A stretch of DNA of 15,793 nt from contig NZ_CALKTC010000081.1 in the NCBI RefSeq assembly GCF_937996225.1, forward strand, positions 1 to 15,793, read 5' to 3'. Positions 7,107-15,100 of this stretch are shown one piece after another (position 1 is the stretch's first letter; each line of letters starts with the position of its first letter). A model generated the notes under the pieces. That model was not told the origin of the DNA. It was given only the letters and a program-made list of their open reading frames with translations, and ran no database searches. Made by a program: the position numbers and the translations under genes. This DNA is from an uncultured Campylobacter sp. (lineage in GTDB: Bacteria; Campylobacterota; Campylobacteria; Campylobacterales; Campylobacteraceae).

Positions 7107-7880
7107 ATGAACGGAATGTATTTCAGCGGAACGGGAAACACAAAATACTGTACGGAAGCGTTTGCACAAGCGACCGGCGGCAGGGCTTGCAGCATGGAAT
7201 CGGACGAAGCGCTTGAAATCTTACGCGCATCGGATGAAATCGCGCTCGGTTATCCTATTTACTTCAGCGATATCCCGCGCATTGTAAAAGCGTTTATTTT
7301 AAAACATGCCGATATGTTCCGCGGAAAGCGCGTTTTTGTGATCGCAACGATGGGCCTTTTCAGCGGAGACGGCGCTGGGCTTGCGGCCAGGCTGCTCCGA
7401 AAATGCGGAGCCGCCGTTACCGGAGGCTTACATCTGCACATGCCGGATTGTATCGCCGATGTAAAGCTTTTAAAAAAAACGCCGAAAGAAAACAGGGGGC
7501 TCATAGCGGCGGCGCAAAAAAAGATTTTGCAAGCGGCGGAAGGCATAAAGCGGGGAATCTATCCGAAAGACGGCTTATCGTTTTTTCACAGAATCGCAGG
7601 CTTATTCGGCCAGCGCCTGTGGTTTAAAATGCATGCGAAAAAACTGACCGAACGGCTCAAAATCAAAACGGACCGCTGCATCGGCTGCGGCATATGCGCG
7701 GCACACTGCCCGACAAAGTCATTATATATCGAAAACAGTAAAGCCGTGTTTTATCCCGGAAACTGCACGATATGCTACCGCTGCATAAACAACTGCCCGG
7801 CGAAGGCGATCACGCTTATCGGTACGGACGTATTCGAGCAGTGCCGCTTTGACAATTATGCAAAAAAGGAAACACTATGA
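7107..7880 (+). CDS. EFR1-type flavodoxin-ferredoxin fusion protein
   Basis: A 257-residue cytoplasmic electron-transfer protein. The N-terminal half is a short flavodoxin-like domain with the phosphate-binding loop 'FSGTGNTKY' (6-14), 'LGYPIYFSDIPRIVKAF' (47-63) and 'VFVIATMGLFSGDG' (76-89). The C-terminal part has two [4Fe-4S] motifs: Cys191/194/197/201 (CIGCGICAAHCP) and Cys220/223/226/230 (CTICYRCINNCP). All eight ligands are present. This architecture is that of the 'EFR1 family ferrodoxin' proteins, common in Firmicutes, Bacteroidetes and spirochetes. Their physiological partners are mostly not established. Its stop overlaps the next ATG (ATGA at 7877-7880), indicating translational coupling. 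The upstream AGAGG (7096-7100) fits the ATG at 7107. Confidence 0.9.
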   Translation: MNGMYFSGTGNTKYCTEAFAQATGGRACSMESDEALEILRASDEIALGYPIYFSDIPRIVKAFILKHADMFRGKRVFVIATMGLFSGDGAGLAARLLRKCGAAVTGGLHLHMPDCIADVKLLKKTPKENRGLIAAAQKKILQAAEGIKRGIYPKDGLSFFHRIAGLFGQRLWFKMHAKKLTERLKIKTDRCIGCGICAAHCPTKSLYIENSKAVFYPGNCTICYRCINNCPAKAITLIGTDVFEQCRFDNYAKKETL

Positions 7881-8323
7881 AAAAACTGTTCACTTTATTT
7901 TTCTGCGCGATGATTTTCAACCCGTCGTATTCCCTGTATTCCCAAACGGCGGACGGCGAAGTGTTCTTTGACACGGAAATCGTCGTTACCGGCATAAAAG
8001 AAAAGTCGGGAACAATCGTTATCAGTATCCACGATTCCTCCGAAAGTTTTCGCAAACGTCTTCCGTATAGAACCGCCGAAACGGCAGCTGACGGAGAAAA
8101 GGCGATATATCGCATACGGCTCAAAGCCGGAGAGTATGCGTTTTGCGTTTATCACGACGTCAACGGCGACGGAAAACTGAATACGAACGCGATCGGCATA
8201 CCAAAAGAGCCGTTCGGATTCAGCAATTACGACGGCAAAGGCCCGCCCGGCAACTTCAAAAAACACAAGGTTTTTATAGACGGCACGGCGACGGTAACCA
8301 TCCCCTTGGTAAAAATGAATTAA
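7877..8323 (+). CDS. DUF2141 secreted protein
   Basis: A 148-residue protein with an N-terminal signal peptide (KK then the hydrophobic 'LFTLFFCAMIF', cleavage near 19-22). The mature part is a small beta-sandwich-like domain with the DUF2141 hallmark 'YHDVNGDGKLNTN' (92-104), followed by 'GIPKEPFGFSN' and 'GPPGNF'. The DVNGDG loop resembles a calcium-binding loop. The family's function is not known. It is the last gene of the TetR operon and overlaps the preceding stop by 4 nt. It should be exported to the periplasm or envelope, so the operon links a cytoplasmic redox protein to an envelope protein. The gene is intact and shares the foreign composition. Confidence 0.88.
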   Translation: MKKLFTLFFCAMIFNPSYSLYSQTADGEVFFDTEIVVTGIKEKSGTIVISIHDSSESFRKRLPYRTAETAADGEKAIYRIRLKAGEYAFCVYHDVNGDGKLNTNAIGIPKEPFGFSNYDGKGPPGNFKKHKVFIDGTATVTIPLVKMN

Positions 8324-8408
8324 TCCTTAAAATCAACGTTTCGGCAGTCGCACAATCCGCACTCAAAGAACAATTGGGCGTACAGTGCTGAAACGCGCGC
8401 GCAAGTTC

Positions 8409-9163
8409 TCAAATTCGGTATAGCAGTTCGATTTCGTCTTCGGAAAGTTCATGCCAATCGCCTTTCGCGAAGCTTTCGTCCAGCCGAAGCGCGCCGATCG
8501 CGATGCGCTTCAGATAGACGACTTCGTTTCCGAGCGCGGAAAAGATGCGCTTTACTTCGTGAAATTTTCCTTCACAGATCGTAAGCGTACATTCGTCTTT
8601 TTCATCGCCGCTGCCGAGCCATACGAGCTCCGCGCTTTTGCAGTCGGCTTCTTTTTCTCTTCCTTCAGGCTCCATGTGCATGCCTTGCGCACATTTGCAA
8701 ACGTATGCCGCCCTTTCTTCGTTTCGAACTTTTTTGCTAGGCGCACAACATACGTTTTTCCGCATTCGCTTTTCGGAGCAGTGATGCGGTGCGTGAGCGC
8801 TCCATCGGTCGTCGGAATAAGTAAACCTTCGGTATCGCAGTCGAGCCTTCCGATCGTATGCAGATTTTCTTCGAAAAAAGGCGTGCGGTATGGATCGCCT
8901 AGCAAATCGAAAACCGTTTCGTAAAGCCCGTCGCGCTTTGCACACACGAATCCCGAAGGCTTATGCATCATGAGATAGACGGCTTTGCGAACTTCGATTC
9001 TTTTGCCCCGTACGGCGACGACATCGTTCTCGTCATCGATGCGGATCGATGCGTCGGATACGCTGTTATCGTTTACCGTCACGGCGCCCGAGCGGAGCAG
9101 TTTTTTTACGGAAGAGCGGGAACCCAAGCCCCCGTGAGATAGTAATTTGTCGAGGCGGATCAT
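8409..9163 (-). pseudogene. RsuA/RluB-family rRNA pseudouridine synthase, frameshifted
   Basis: This would encode an enzyme that isomerises a specific uridine in rRNA. The N-terminal S4 RNA-binding domain (1-60: 'MIRLDKLLSHGGLGSRS') and the catalytic motif 'GRLDCDTEGLL' (Asp108) are in one frame up to about residue 145. The rest ('TLTICEGKFHEVKRIFSALG', 'VVYLKRIAIGALRL') is in another frame. The break is at a run of T residues (8730-8735; six A on the coding strand, where seven would restore 'KKVRNEERAAY'). Restoring it gives a normal-length protein of about 250 residues, so this is one -1 slip, not a truncation. The gene starts 6 nt after the citrate synthase remnant's stop. RsuA versus RluB subgroup cannot be decided here. 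Confidence 0.9.
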
Positions 9164-9169
9164 AAGCGC

Positions 9170-9552
9170 CTACTTTATGCGCTTTTCGATCGGAACGTAA
9201 TCGCGCACGTCGCACACGTTTTTGTACGCCGGCCGGTAAATTCTGCCGCCTGCGACGATCTCTTCGATGCGGTGCGCGCTCCAGCCCGCAATGCGCGAAA
9301 TCGCAAAAATGGGCGTGTAGAGTTCACGCGGGATATTGAGCATCAAATACACAAAGCTGGAATAAAAATCGACGTTCGGGCAGATCTTTTTTTTCACCTT
9401 CGTGCACTTCGGCAAGCACGTCGGGAGAAATTTTTGCGATAAGGTCATAGAGGCGGAATTCCGCTTCGCACTTTTTTTCTTTTGTAAGCTTGGAAGCCTT
9501 TTCGTGCAAAAGCACAGCCCTCGGATCGTCGATCGTATACACCGCGTGCCTC
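9170..9552 (-). pseudogene. gltA: Citrate synthase, C-terminal fragment with frameshift
   Basis: The last roughly 125 residues of citrate synthase (condenses acetyl-CoA and oxaloacetate). Family motifs: 'HAVYTIDDPRA' with the oxaloacetate-binding His, 'CPNVDFYSSFVY' with the catalytic Asp, 'IPRELYTPIFAISRIAGWS' followed by 'AHRIEEI', 'RIYRPAY', and a 'RDYVPIEKR' tail. The 5' two thirds are missing: similarity stops just before the HAVY motif, at about 9552, where backbone-type DNA begins. A +1 slip in an A8 tract (9387-9394) separates 'EVHEGEKK' from 'KKICPNVDF'. It ends 6 nt before the rsuA-type gene, so the two were once an operon in the donor. Confidence 0.93.
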
Positions 9553-9622
9553 GGTCTTTAAATTTTAAGACGGCAAACTTAAAATTTCCTCATCCGTTTT
9601 ATAAAATTTTAATCCCCTTTCG

Positions 9623-9655
9623 TATAAAATGCATTAAAATTTCATTTATAAAGAG
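9623..9655 (+). promoter_or_regulatory. Candidate promoter and RBS of the TolC-type gene
   Basis: TATAAAAT (9623-9630) in an A/T-rich, backbone-type stretch, followed by AAGAG (9651-9655) placed 6 nt before the TTG start at 9662. It begins only about 70 bp after the end of the citrate synthase fragment. The channel gene can therefore be expressed despite the foreign block separating it from the exporter and adaptor genes. Confidence 0.45.
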
Positions 9656-9661
9656 CTTCGT

Positions 9662-11251
9662 TTGGATAAATTTAAAATAGCTTTCACCGCTTTTGCTTTG
9701 ATCTTGGGTGCGGATGCACTAAACGCAGCGAATAAATTTAGCTCCGCTTCATCAAAACCTGCCTCAAATAAAACGTCTACTCAAAACCAAGCAGCCCTGC
9801 AAAACAACCAAAGCGCCTTAGAAAAATATCTCTCTACCCCGGAGGTAGGTTCTAAGCAAGATAATTCGCAAGACGCTTCCAAAGGTTCAAGTTCCAAAGC
9901 TAAAGCCAAAGCCCCTGCTAAAATTTACAGACTAGATAGATCAAAAATACGGGATATAAATCAAAAAAGATTGGACGGAGAGCTCGATCCAAATTTAAAA
10001 GCAGGTTTGAATTCCTTCTCTTTCGACGCCCTGTTAAAACATACTTTAGCTAATTCTCCGAGTTTAAATTTAACCAGGCTCGATGTTCAAAGCGCACGTA
10101 ACGAGCTTGAGTATCAAAAGGCCTCACGCTACCCAGAGCTAGGCATTAATGCCAATAGCGAATACGCCAAACGCTACGGCGCTCGCTATAATTCCGTGCA
10201 GATTGGCGATGATAGCCTAGTCTCGCAAAGCGGCTACGGCGATTCCGTATCGCTCGTGCTGCGCCAAGATATATTTAAATTCGGTGCGGATGAGTTAGCG
10301 ATCGAAGCTGCCGAAGAGAATATCAAACAAGCAGATCTTAAAAGATGCTCTGCCTATATGGATAGCTCGATTAAGCTTTTGGAGCTTTACGACGAGGCGC
10401 TCGGATATAAAAACAGAATAGAAATTTACGAGCGGTTAAAAGATGCCTACGAGATGCTTTATATCTATGAAAAGAGACTATCGGGCGCAGGAGAGCTAAG
10501 CAAAACAGCTCTAGCAGATCAAGCCATAGCATTGGCCGATACGAGTTATGAGCTATCTCAACTACAGCTTAATGCCAATAACGCCTTAAATAAAATTTAC
10601 TCGCTTTCTGGAGTTAAAATTCCAAACATATTTTATCTCTCGGATCTAGGCGGAGCTAATAGTATCAACTCGGAGTTCGTACCCTTTGAAGATAGCGTAA
10701 TCGCTAAAGGATTTGATCATGAATTAGCCGCAAATGAGCTAAGTATGAGATCGCAAGAAAGACTTTATTATCCTACCGTTTCTCTCTACGGCAGATACGA
10801 TCTTTACGGCAGCGACAGAGATGACTTTAGCCGCGCCGGAAAGGATGTCAAAAGACATGGATATAGAGCGGGACTTACGGTGCATATGAGCCTATTTGAC
10901 GGAGGCAAACGTGCCGCACAGATCAAAGAAAAGCAGATAAATAAAGAAAGGATTTTATCTAAAAAAGAAGAAGCTAAATTAGAATACGAAAAGCAGATAG
11001 CAGATCTTAAACTATTTCTATCCAAAAAGGACCAATACAATAAAATCCTATCCAATTCCTCTAAAATTTCAAAAGATATCCTAACTATGCAAAAGAGATT
11101 AAATGCCGGCAACGAAAGCTCAAAGATAGATGTCTTAAACTCTCTAATAGCCTCTTTAAAAAAGGAGCTAGCTCTTAAAGAACATGCGCAAAAAGCCAGC
11201 TTTAATATCAAAAAAGCGGAACTAATGTCTAGATACGGAAAGTGTGAGTAG
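9662..11251 (+). CDS. TolC-family outer membrane channel protein of the T1SS
   Basis: A 529-residue outer-membrane factor that completes the T1SS channel. The TTG start is chosen because it directly precedes a clear signal peptide (DKFK then 'IAFTAFALILGADALNA', cleavage about 21-23) and has AAGAG 6 nt upstream; no ATG gives that. After a low-complexity Ser/Lys/Ala/Gln-rich linker (about 24-90), two OEP repeats follow. The first has 'LDVQSARNELEYQKASRYPELGINA' type coiled coil plus strands (about 130-310). The second has 'YPTVSLYGRYDLYG', then 'GYRAGLTVHMSLFDGGKRAAQI' and a long C-terminal helical pair. 'SLFDGGKR' is the usual equatorial motif of the family. Composition is that of the backbone. 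The N-terminal linker is longer than in E. coli TolC. Confidence 0.92.
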   Translation: MDKFKIAFTAFALILGADALNAANKFSSASSKPASNKTSTQNQAALQNNQSALEKYLSTPEVGSKQDNSQDASKGSSSKAKAKAPAKIYRLDRSKIRDINQKRLDGELDPNLKAGLNSFSFDALLKHTLANSPSLNLTRLDVQSARNELEYQKASRYPELGINANSEYAKRYGARYNSVQIGDDSLVSQSGYGDSVSLVLRQDIFKFGADELAIEAAEENIKQADLKRCSAYMDSSIKLLELYDEALGYKNRIEIYERLKDAYEMLYIYEKRLSGAGELSKTALADQAIALADTSYELSQLQLNANNALNKIYSLSGVKIPNIFYLSDLGGANSINSEFVPFEDSVIAKGFDHELAANELSMRSQERLYYPTVSLYGRYDLYGSDRDDFSRAGKDVKRHGYRAGLTVHMSLFDGGKRAAQIKEKQINKERILSKKEEAKLEYEKQIADLKLFLSKKDQYNKILSNSSKISKDILTMQKRLNAGNESSKIDVLNSLIASLKKELALKEHAQKASFNIKKAELMSRYGKCE

Positions 11252-11321
11252 GACGTTTGGTAGCCAAGTAGATGATTTCGCGGCTAGTCGAATAGTTTAA
11301 GCGGCTATAGCGTTTTAACAT

Positions 11322-11540
11322 AGCGTCTTGTATTTGGCTTTAGGCTTTGTATCTTGTAGTGCTGGGAAGTAAATTTAAAAATTTAGAGTAGTAAAGAACC
11401 TTGAAATTCGATATGGCAAAGCAGTTTTAAATTTTAAATATGCCGTAAGAATAAAAAGATAAAATGCGGCGAAATTTTTATATGAGTAGGGGATTTGATG
11501 AGAGATTGCGATAAAGAGCCGGTAGCAGCAAAAAGCTCTT
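11322..11540 (+). repeat. Right arm of the ~210-bp inverted repeat
   Basis: This is the counterpart, in opposite orientation, of 4846-5053. Read on the + strand it has TAAAAT (near 11460), AGGGGA (about 11488-11493) and ATG (11498), i.e. a gene-start-like arrangement. Unlike the left copy, it reads on for about 15 codons before a stop. The two arms bracket the foreign block plus tolC. Confidence 0.75.
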
Positions 11541-11650
11541 TATAACGCAAGCGCTAAAACGGATAAACGCTCTGCTAAGCAAGCTCTAATAAAACAAATC
11601 CTACTTCCTACTATATATTTATGAGCGTATAGGCGAATATACATATATCG

Positions 11651-11682
11651 TAAAATTCAAATTATTAAATTACTTAAGGAGG
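11651..11682 (+). promoter_or_regulatory. Candidate -10 and very strong RBS of the RTX operon
   Basis: TAAAAT (11651-11656) could serve as a -10, giving a leader of about 25 nt. AAGGAGG (11676-11682), a full match to the anti-Shine-Dalgarno, lies 5 nt before ATG 11688. It is the strongest ribosome-binding site in the window. The RBS is certain in sequence; the promoter is a guess. Confidence 0.45.
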
Positions 11683-11687
11683 AGAGA

Positions 11688-12149
11688 ATGGCGTTTGAAA
11701 ATGCGATCATCACCAAAGAGGATGATGAAAAATATGGACTTACTAAGATGTTTCTCAAGTATAATCGGCACGATAGAGGTTTGCCGGATCGATGGTATTG
11801 GGTCATAGACAGAGAGCGCAACTGCTGGTTTATGGAGAGTGGATTTTTTCCGGATCCGGAGCTAGACCACGCTTACCTCTCAAAAAGTTTATGGGTGCTT
11901 TATTATAAAGGTGAGATGTTCGAAATTATACTAGATACCGAGCTTTATAATAAAATTATAGATCAAGTATCATATGATAAAGTATGGCTTCTATTGGATG
12001 TAAGACCGATTACTTATAGTAGATTAACTAATAAAGAAATTTTTACACTTTTGAAAGAAATTCTTGATGTTTATGGATTGGGTGGTGCGTGGAGGCAGGC
12101 TAAATCACCAAACTATAAAGTAACACTAATAAATAAGTTAAAAGGATAA
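11688..12149 (+). CDS. Unrecognised small cytoplasmic protein co-encoded with the RTX protein
   Basis: A 153-residue protein I do not recognise. No signal peptide, membrane helix or known motif is visible. It is rich in aromatic residues (several Trp and many Tyr, e.g. 'RWYWVIDRERNCWFMESG') and in acidic residues. The second half is alternating helix and strand ('LWVLYYKGEMFEIILDT', 'KVWLLLDVRPI', 'FTLLKEILDVYG'). It has a perfect Shine-Dalgarno and is followed after 4 nt by the RTX gene, so the two are co-translated. Its position suggests a partner of the RTX protein: an immunity protein, a secretion chaperone, or something with a role comparable to Neisseria FrpD before FrpC (though FrpD is a lipoprotein and this lacks a lipobox). 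It is not an HlyC-type acyltransferase by sequence. It is A/T-richer than the secretion genes. Confidence 0.8.
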   Translation: MAFENAIITKEDDEKYGLTKMFLKYNRHDRGLPDRWYWVIDRERNCWFMESGFFPDPELDHAYLSKSLWVLYYKGEMFEIILDTELYNKIIDQVSYDKVWLLLDVRPITYSRLTNKEIFTLLKEILDVYGLGGAWRQAKSPNYKVTLINKLKG

Positions 12150-12153
12150 GATT

Positions 12154-15100
12154 ATGAAAAATCTAACACTTGAACAGGCAAATGAGTTGCTAAAAACAGC
12201 TAACACTAAACAAGATATAATAAATATATTAAATAAGCTGAATCTTAGCTCACCCGAAACAAAGACGATATTATATTCTGGCATACAGGACATGGATGGT
12301 TTTAAAGACTATCTAAAAAAGACTAATCAATATAATAATATTAGGATGATAGATAAAACGTCAGTCGGTGATTTTTTAAATATATGGGAAAATGAAAATT
12401 TACAAAATGCTTTAACGAGAGCATTTGGTAATGGTGATCCAGATTTTGACGTAATTGAAGAATATAAGAAACGCGGTAGTGCTGATGGTAAAGTGCCGCC
12501 ATCCGAACTCAACAAATTCTTTCACGATGCAGGTAAAAAAGATAGTGGCTTATGGGATATTGCCTCTAAACGTTTTATTGCAGAGACCAAAGGTGAAATA
12601 ATAACTTTAATAGGTGAGGGTGCTCGCACAGATAGGACTTTCTATCAAACCGAACTCCCTGAACTTCTCAAAAACAAAAATATCACTAAAATCAACGGTA
12701 TGGATAAAGCGGAATTCACTTCTAAACTAAATTCTTATGCTACCGATAGAGAAAAACTAAATTATATTATCAGCGATCAAAACGCCGTAGCAAAAATAGC
12801 GGGCAAAGAAATATCCGAACTAACGCAAGATGATTTCGATAAAGCACGCAAAAACACAAATTTCGAGGCGATATTCAAAGAAAATAAAAATGCGCTAGTT
12901 AAAAATTATATCAATGATATAGTCACAAATGATAGAATTCCATATTCAGAGAAGGTCAAAGAGCTAACTAAAGCTTTTGGTCGCGATAAGCTACCGTTCA
13001 TCACGAAAGAGCTAAATAGACTAGGGATTATGGGCGGACTAATAGGCTTTGATATGACTATGCAAAGAGCAGATCAGGCACTTAGCGCAGGAAATAGAGA
13101 AGAAGCAAGAACCATCGTCAAAGAATATATGCTAGAAGAAACCGGAGCGAATATAGGCGGATATATGTTTGCCTCGCTGATTATGCCTAATAAGGGTATG
13201 GGCAAAACTAAAGCAATAGCTTTGGTTACACTATTCGGCGCGATAGGCTCATATCTGGGAAGCGACTATCTCCTAAATCTTTATAAGAATAGAGATTCGT
13301 TGTCATATTTTTTAAATCTATATGATCCGAATTGGGTAGGAAGAGATCCTTGGTTGCTTGAAGTAATTAAGGAGCTAACGGCTCCTTATGTGGATAAGCT
13401 CGATGAATATATAACGAACGCTTCGGATGCTCTTATAGATTTTACGATCGCGGCTGTCAATAAAATGAATGAAGAATTATCTAACAAACTTCAAAACACT
13501 AAGAAGTTTTATATCGGACTTGCCGTTTCTATCTTGGAATTTTTTATCTACGACCCTCTCGCCCTTGATCTTAACGGCGACGGCAAGATCGGCATCAGCC
13601 CTGCACCTAACGGCGGAGCCTACTTCGATCACAACGGCGACGGAGTATCTCACAGATCATCTTGGATAAGCAAAGAGGATGGAATTTTAGCCTACGATCG
13701 TAACGGCAACGGTAAGATAGACGACGGCAGCGAGCTGTTTGGAAATTTCACGCAGATAAAAGATAAAGAGGGCAATCAAAGACTAGCCAAGGACGGTTAC
13801 GAAGCTTTAAAGGAATTTGATAGCAATAACGACGGGCTTATAGATAATAAAGACGATAATTTCAAAGATCTTAAAATTTGGCAGGATGCGAACTCTAACG
13901 GGATCTCAGATGAAGGCGAGCTAAAGAGCCTAGATGAGCTAGGCATCGCTAGTCTGAGCCTAAATCACAACGAGGTAAACGAAGATCTAGGAGGCGGCAA
14001 TACCCTAAGTCTAAAGGGAAGCTATACTAAAACTGACGGCACCGCTCATAGTATGGGCGATCTGAATTTCAACGTCGATACGATAAACTCTAAATTTAAA
14101 GATGAAACGCCGTTAAACTCAGAAGATATGGCTAGAGCAAATATCAAAGGCTTTGGATTACTAAGAGATCTAAGATCGGCCGCTGCATTAAATAAAGAGC
14201 TAGCTGCCGCACTAGATAGCTACTCTCGCTTAAGTACCAAAGAGGAGCAGCTCAAGGCTCTACCTGCTCTCATAAAAGCCTGGAGCGAGACTGCGGCAAG
14301 AAGCACGGACGGAAATTCTAATGCTGCTGGCTACGAAGTAAGCCTAAAAGGGGTGAAGCTTCCAAGCAATGTAAATCTAGGCGCAGGATCAAACATCAAT
14401 GTAGATGCAGACGGTAACGTGATAAGCTCCGGTAATCCAAACGCTAGAAGACTAAGCCTCACTCCGTCTCAATACAGAGCGCTTCTAGATAGTTCTAAAT
14501 CCGTAGATGAAAACCTACTAAAGGAGTTTGAGAGTATAAAATATAAGATCAAAGTAATCGATGCTTTCACCGGTTCAAAGACTGCAGAGCTCTATTATAT
14601 AAGCAATGACGATATAAAAGCTATCATCAAAAACACAAACGAAACTTATGATAAAATTTTAAACTACTCCTATGCTTCGTTACTGGCTCAAACCAGACTA
14701 AAAAGCTATGCGGATCTGATAAGTCTGGATATGATCTCCGTGCCTAACGATACGGCTGCGGGCGGCGCTTCGGCGGGCGATAATTCAAAATCCGATACCG
14801 CAAACGGCGGCGCAAATACATCTGCTAAGCCGAAGCATGATTTCAGACTAAATTTCACCAAAGTAATCGATAAATTTAAAGAGATAAACCTAAGCGATCC
14901 GAAGAAGGCTTTCGTGGATTTGGCGGAGTTCGCTACTTTATTTCAGAGCAAAAAGGAATTTGCCGCAGGGCTTAGCCTACTTGCCGAGTTTGCATACGGA
15001 GCGAATAAACGAGGGGTGCTAAGCGAGTATATAGCCGCCATAGGCCAAGAGACGCAAAATAAGCTAGATATAGCAACAATAACCTCTAATTCCAGCGGCA

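Larger units (their letters stand above)
5648..9552. other. Foreign ~3.9-kb block inserted between hlyD and tolC
   Basis: This block begins inside one conserved housekeeping gene (fhs, after roughly 240 of about 555 residues) and ends inside another (citrate synthase, at the His-containing HAVYT motif). Neither missing part is in the window. Base and codon use differ sharply from both flanks: GAA/TCG/CCG/GCG-rich codons, frequent CG dinucleotides and few 'aaatttt' runs. No transposase, integrase, tRNA or obvious target-site duplication is seen at the edges. Its internal operon has a canonical -35/-10 promoter, unlike the backbone promoters. The donor is inferred to be another anaerobe, possibly a spirochete. 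Whether the join is natural or an assembly artefact cannot be decided from sequence alone. Confidence 0.75.
11252..11687. other. Intergenic region between the TolC-type gene and the RTX operon
   Basis: There is no supported gene. It holds the right arm of the inverted repeat (11322-11540) and a candidate promoter for the RTX operon near its end. A tiny frame starting at ATG 11498 (Shine-Dalgarno AGGGGA upstream, stop after about 15 codons) sits inside the repeat and looks like a decayed gene start. A GCTATAGC palindrome lies near 11304 without terminator features. Confidence 0.55.

Noticed and set aside
8324..8391. Short protein-like tail '...VSAVAQSALKEQLGVQC' after the DUF2141 stop
   Set aside because: It reads plausibly as the 3' end of some gene, but only about 22 codons exist before the DUF2141 frame and no family could be named. 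Left uncalled.
8451..8924. 157-codon plus-strand frame opposite the rsuA-type gene
   Set aside because: Mirror of the pseudouridine synthase coding sequence, which has S4 and GRLDxDTEG motifs on the other strand.
11688..12149. HlyC-type toxin acyltransferase before the RTX gene
   Set aside because: Position and size fit, but the conserved HlyC motifs are not recognisable and the RTX protein lacks a clear HlyA-type pore/acylation region.
13469..13669. Alternative-frame ORF inside the RTX gene
   Set aside because: Lies within the continuous RTX frame where the D467-P468 module is encoded; no independent support.
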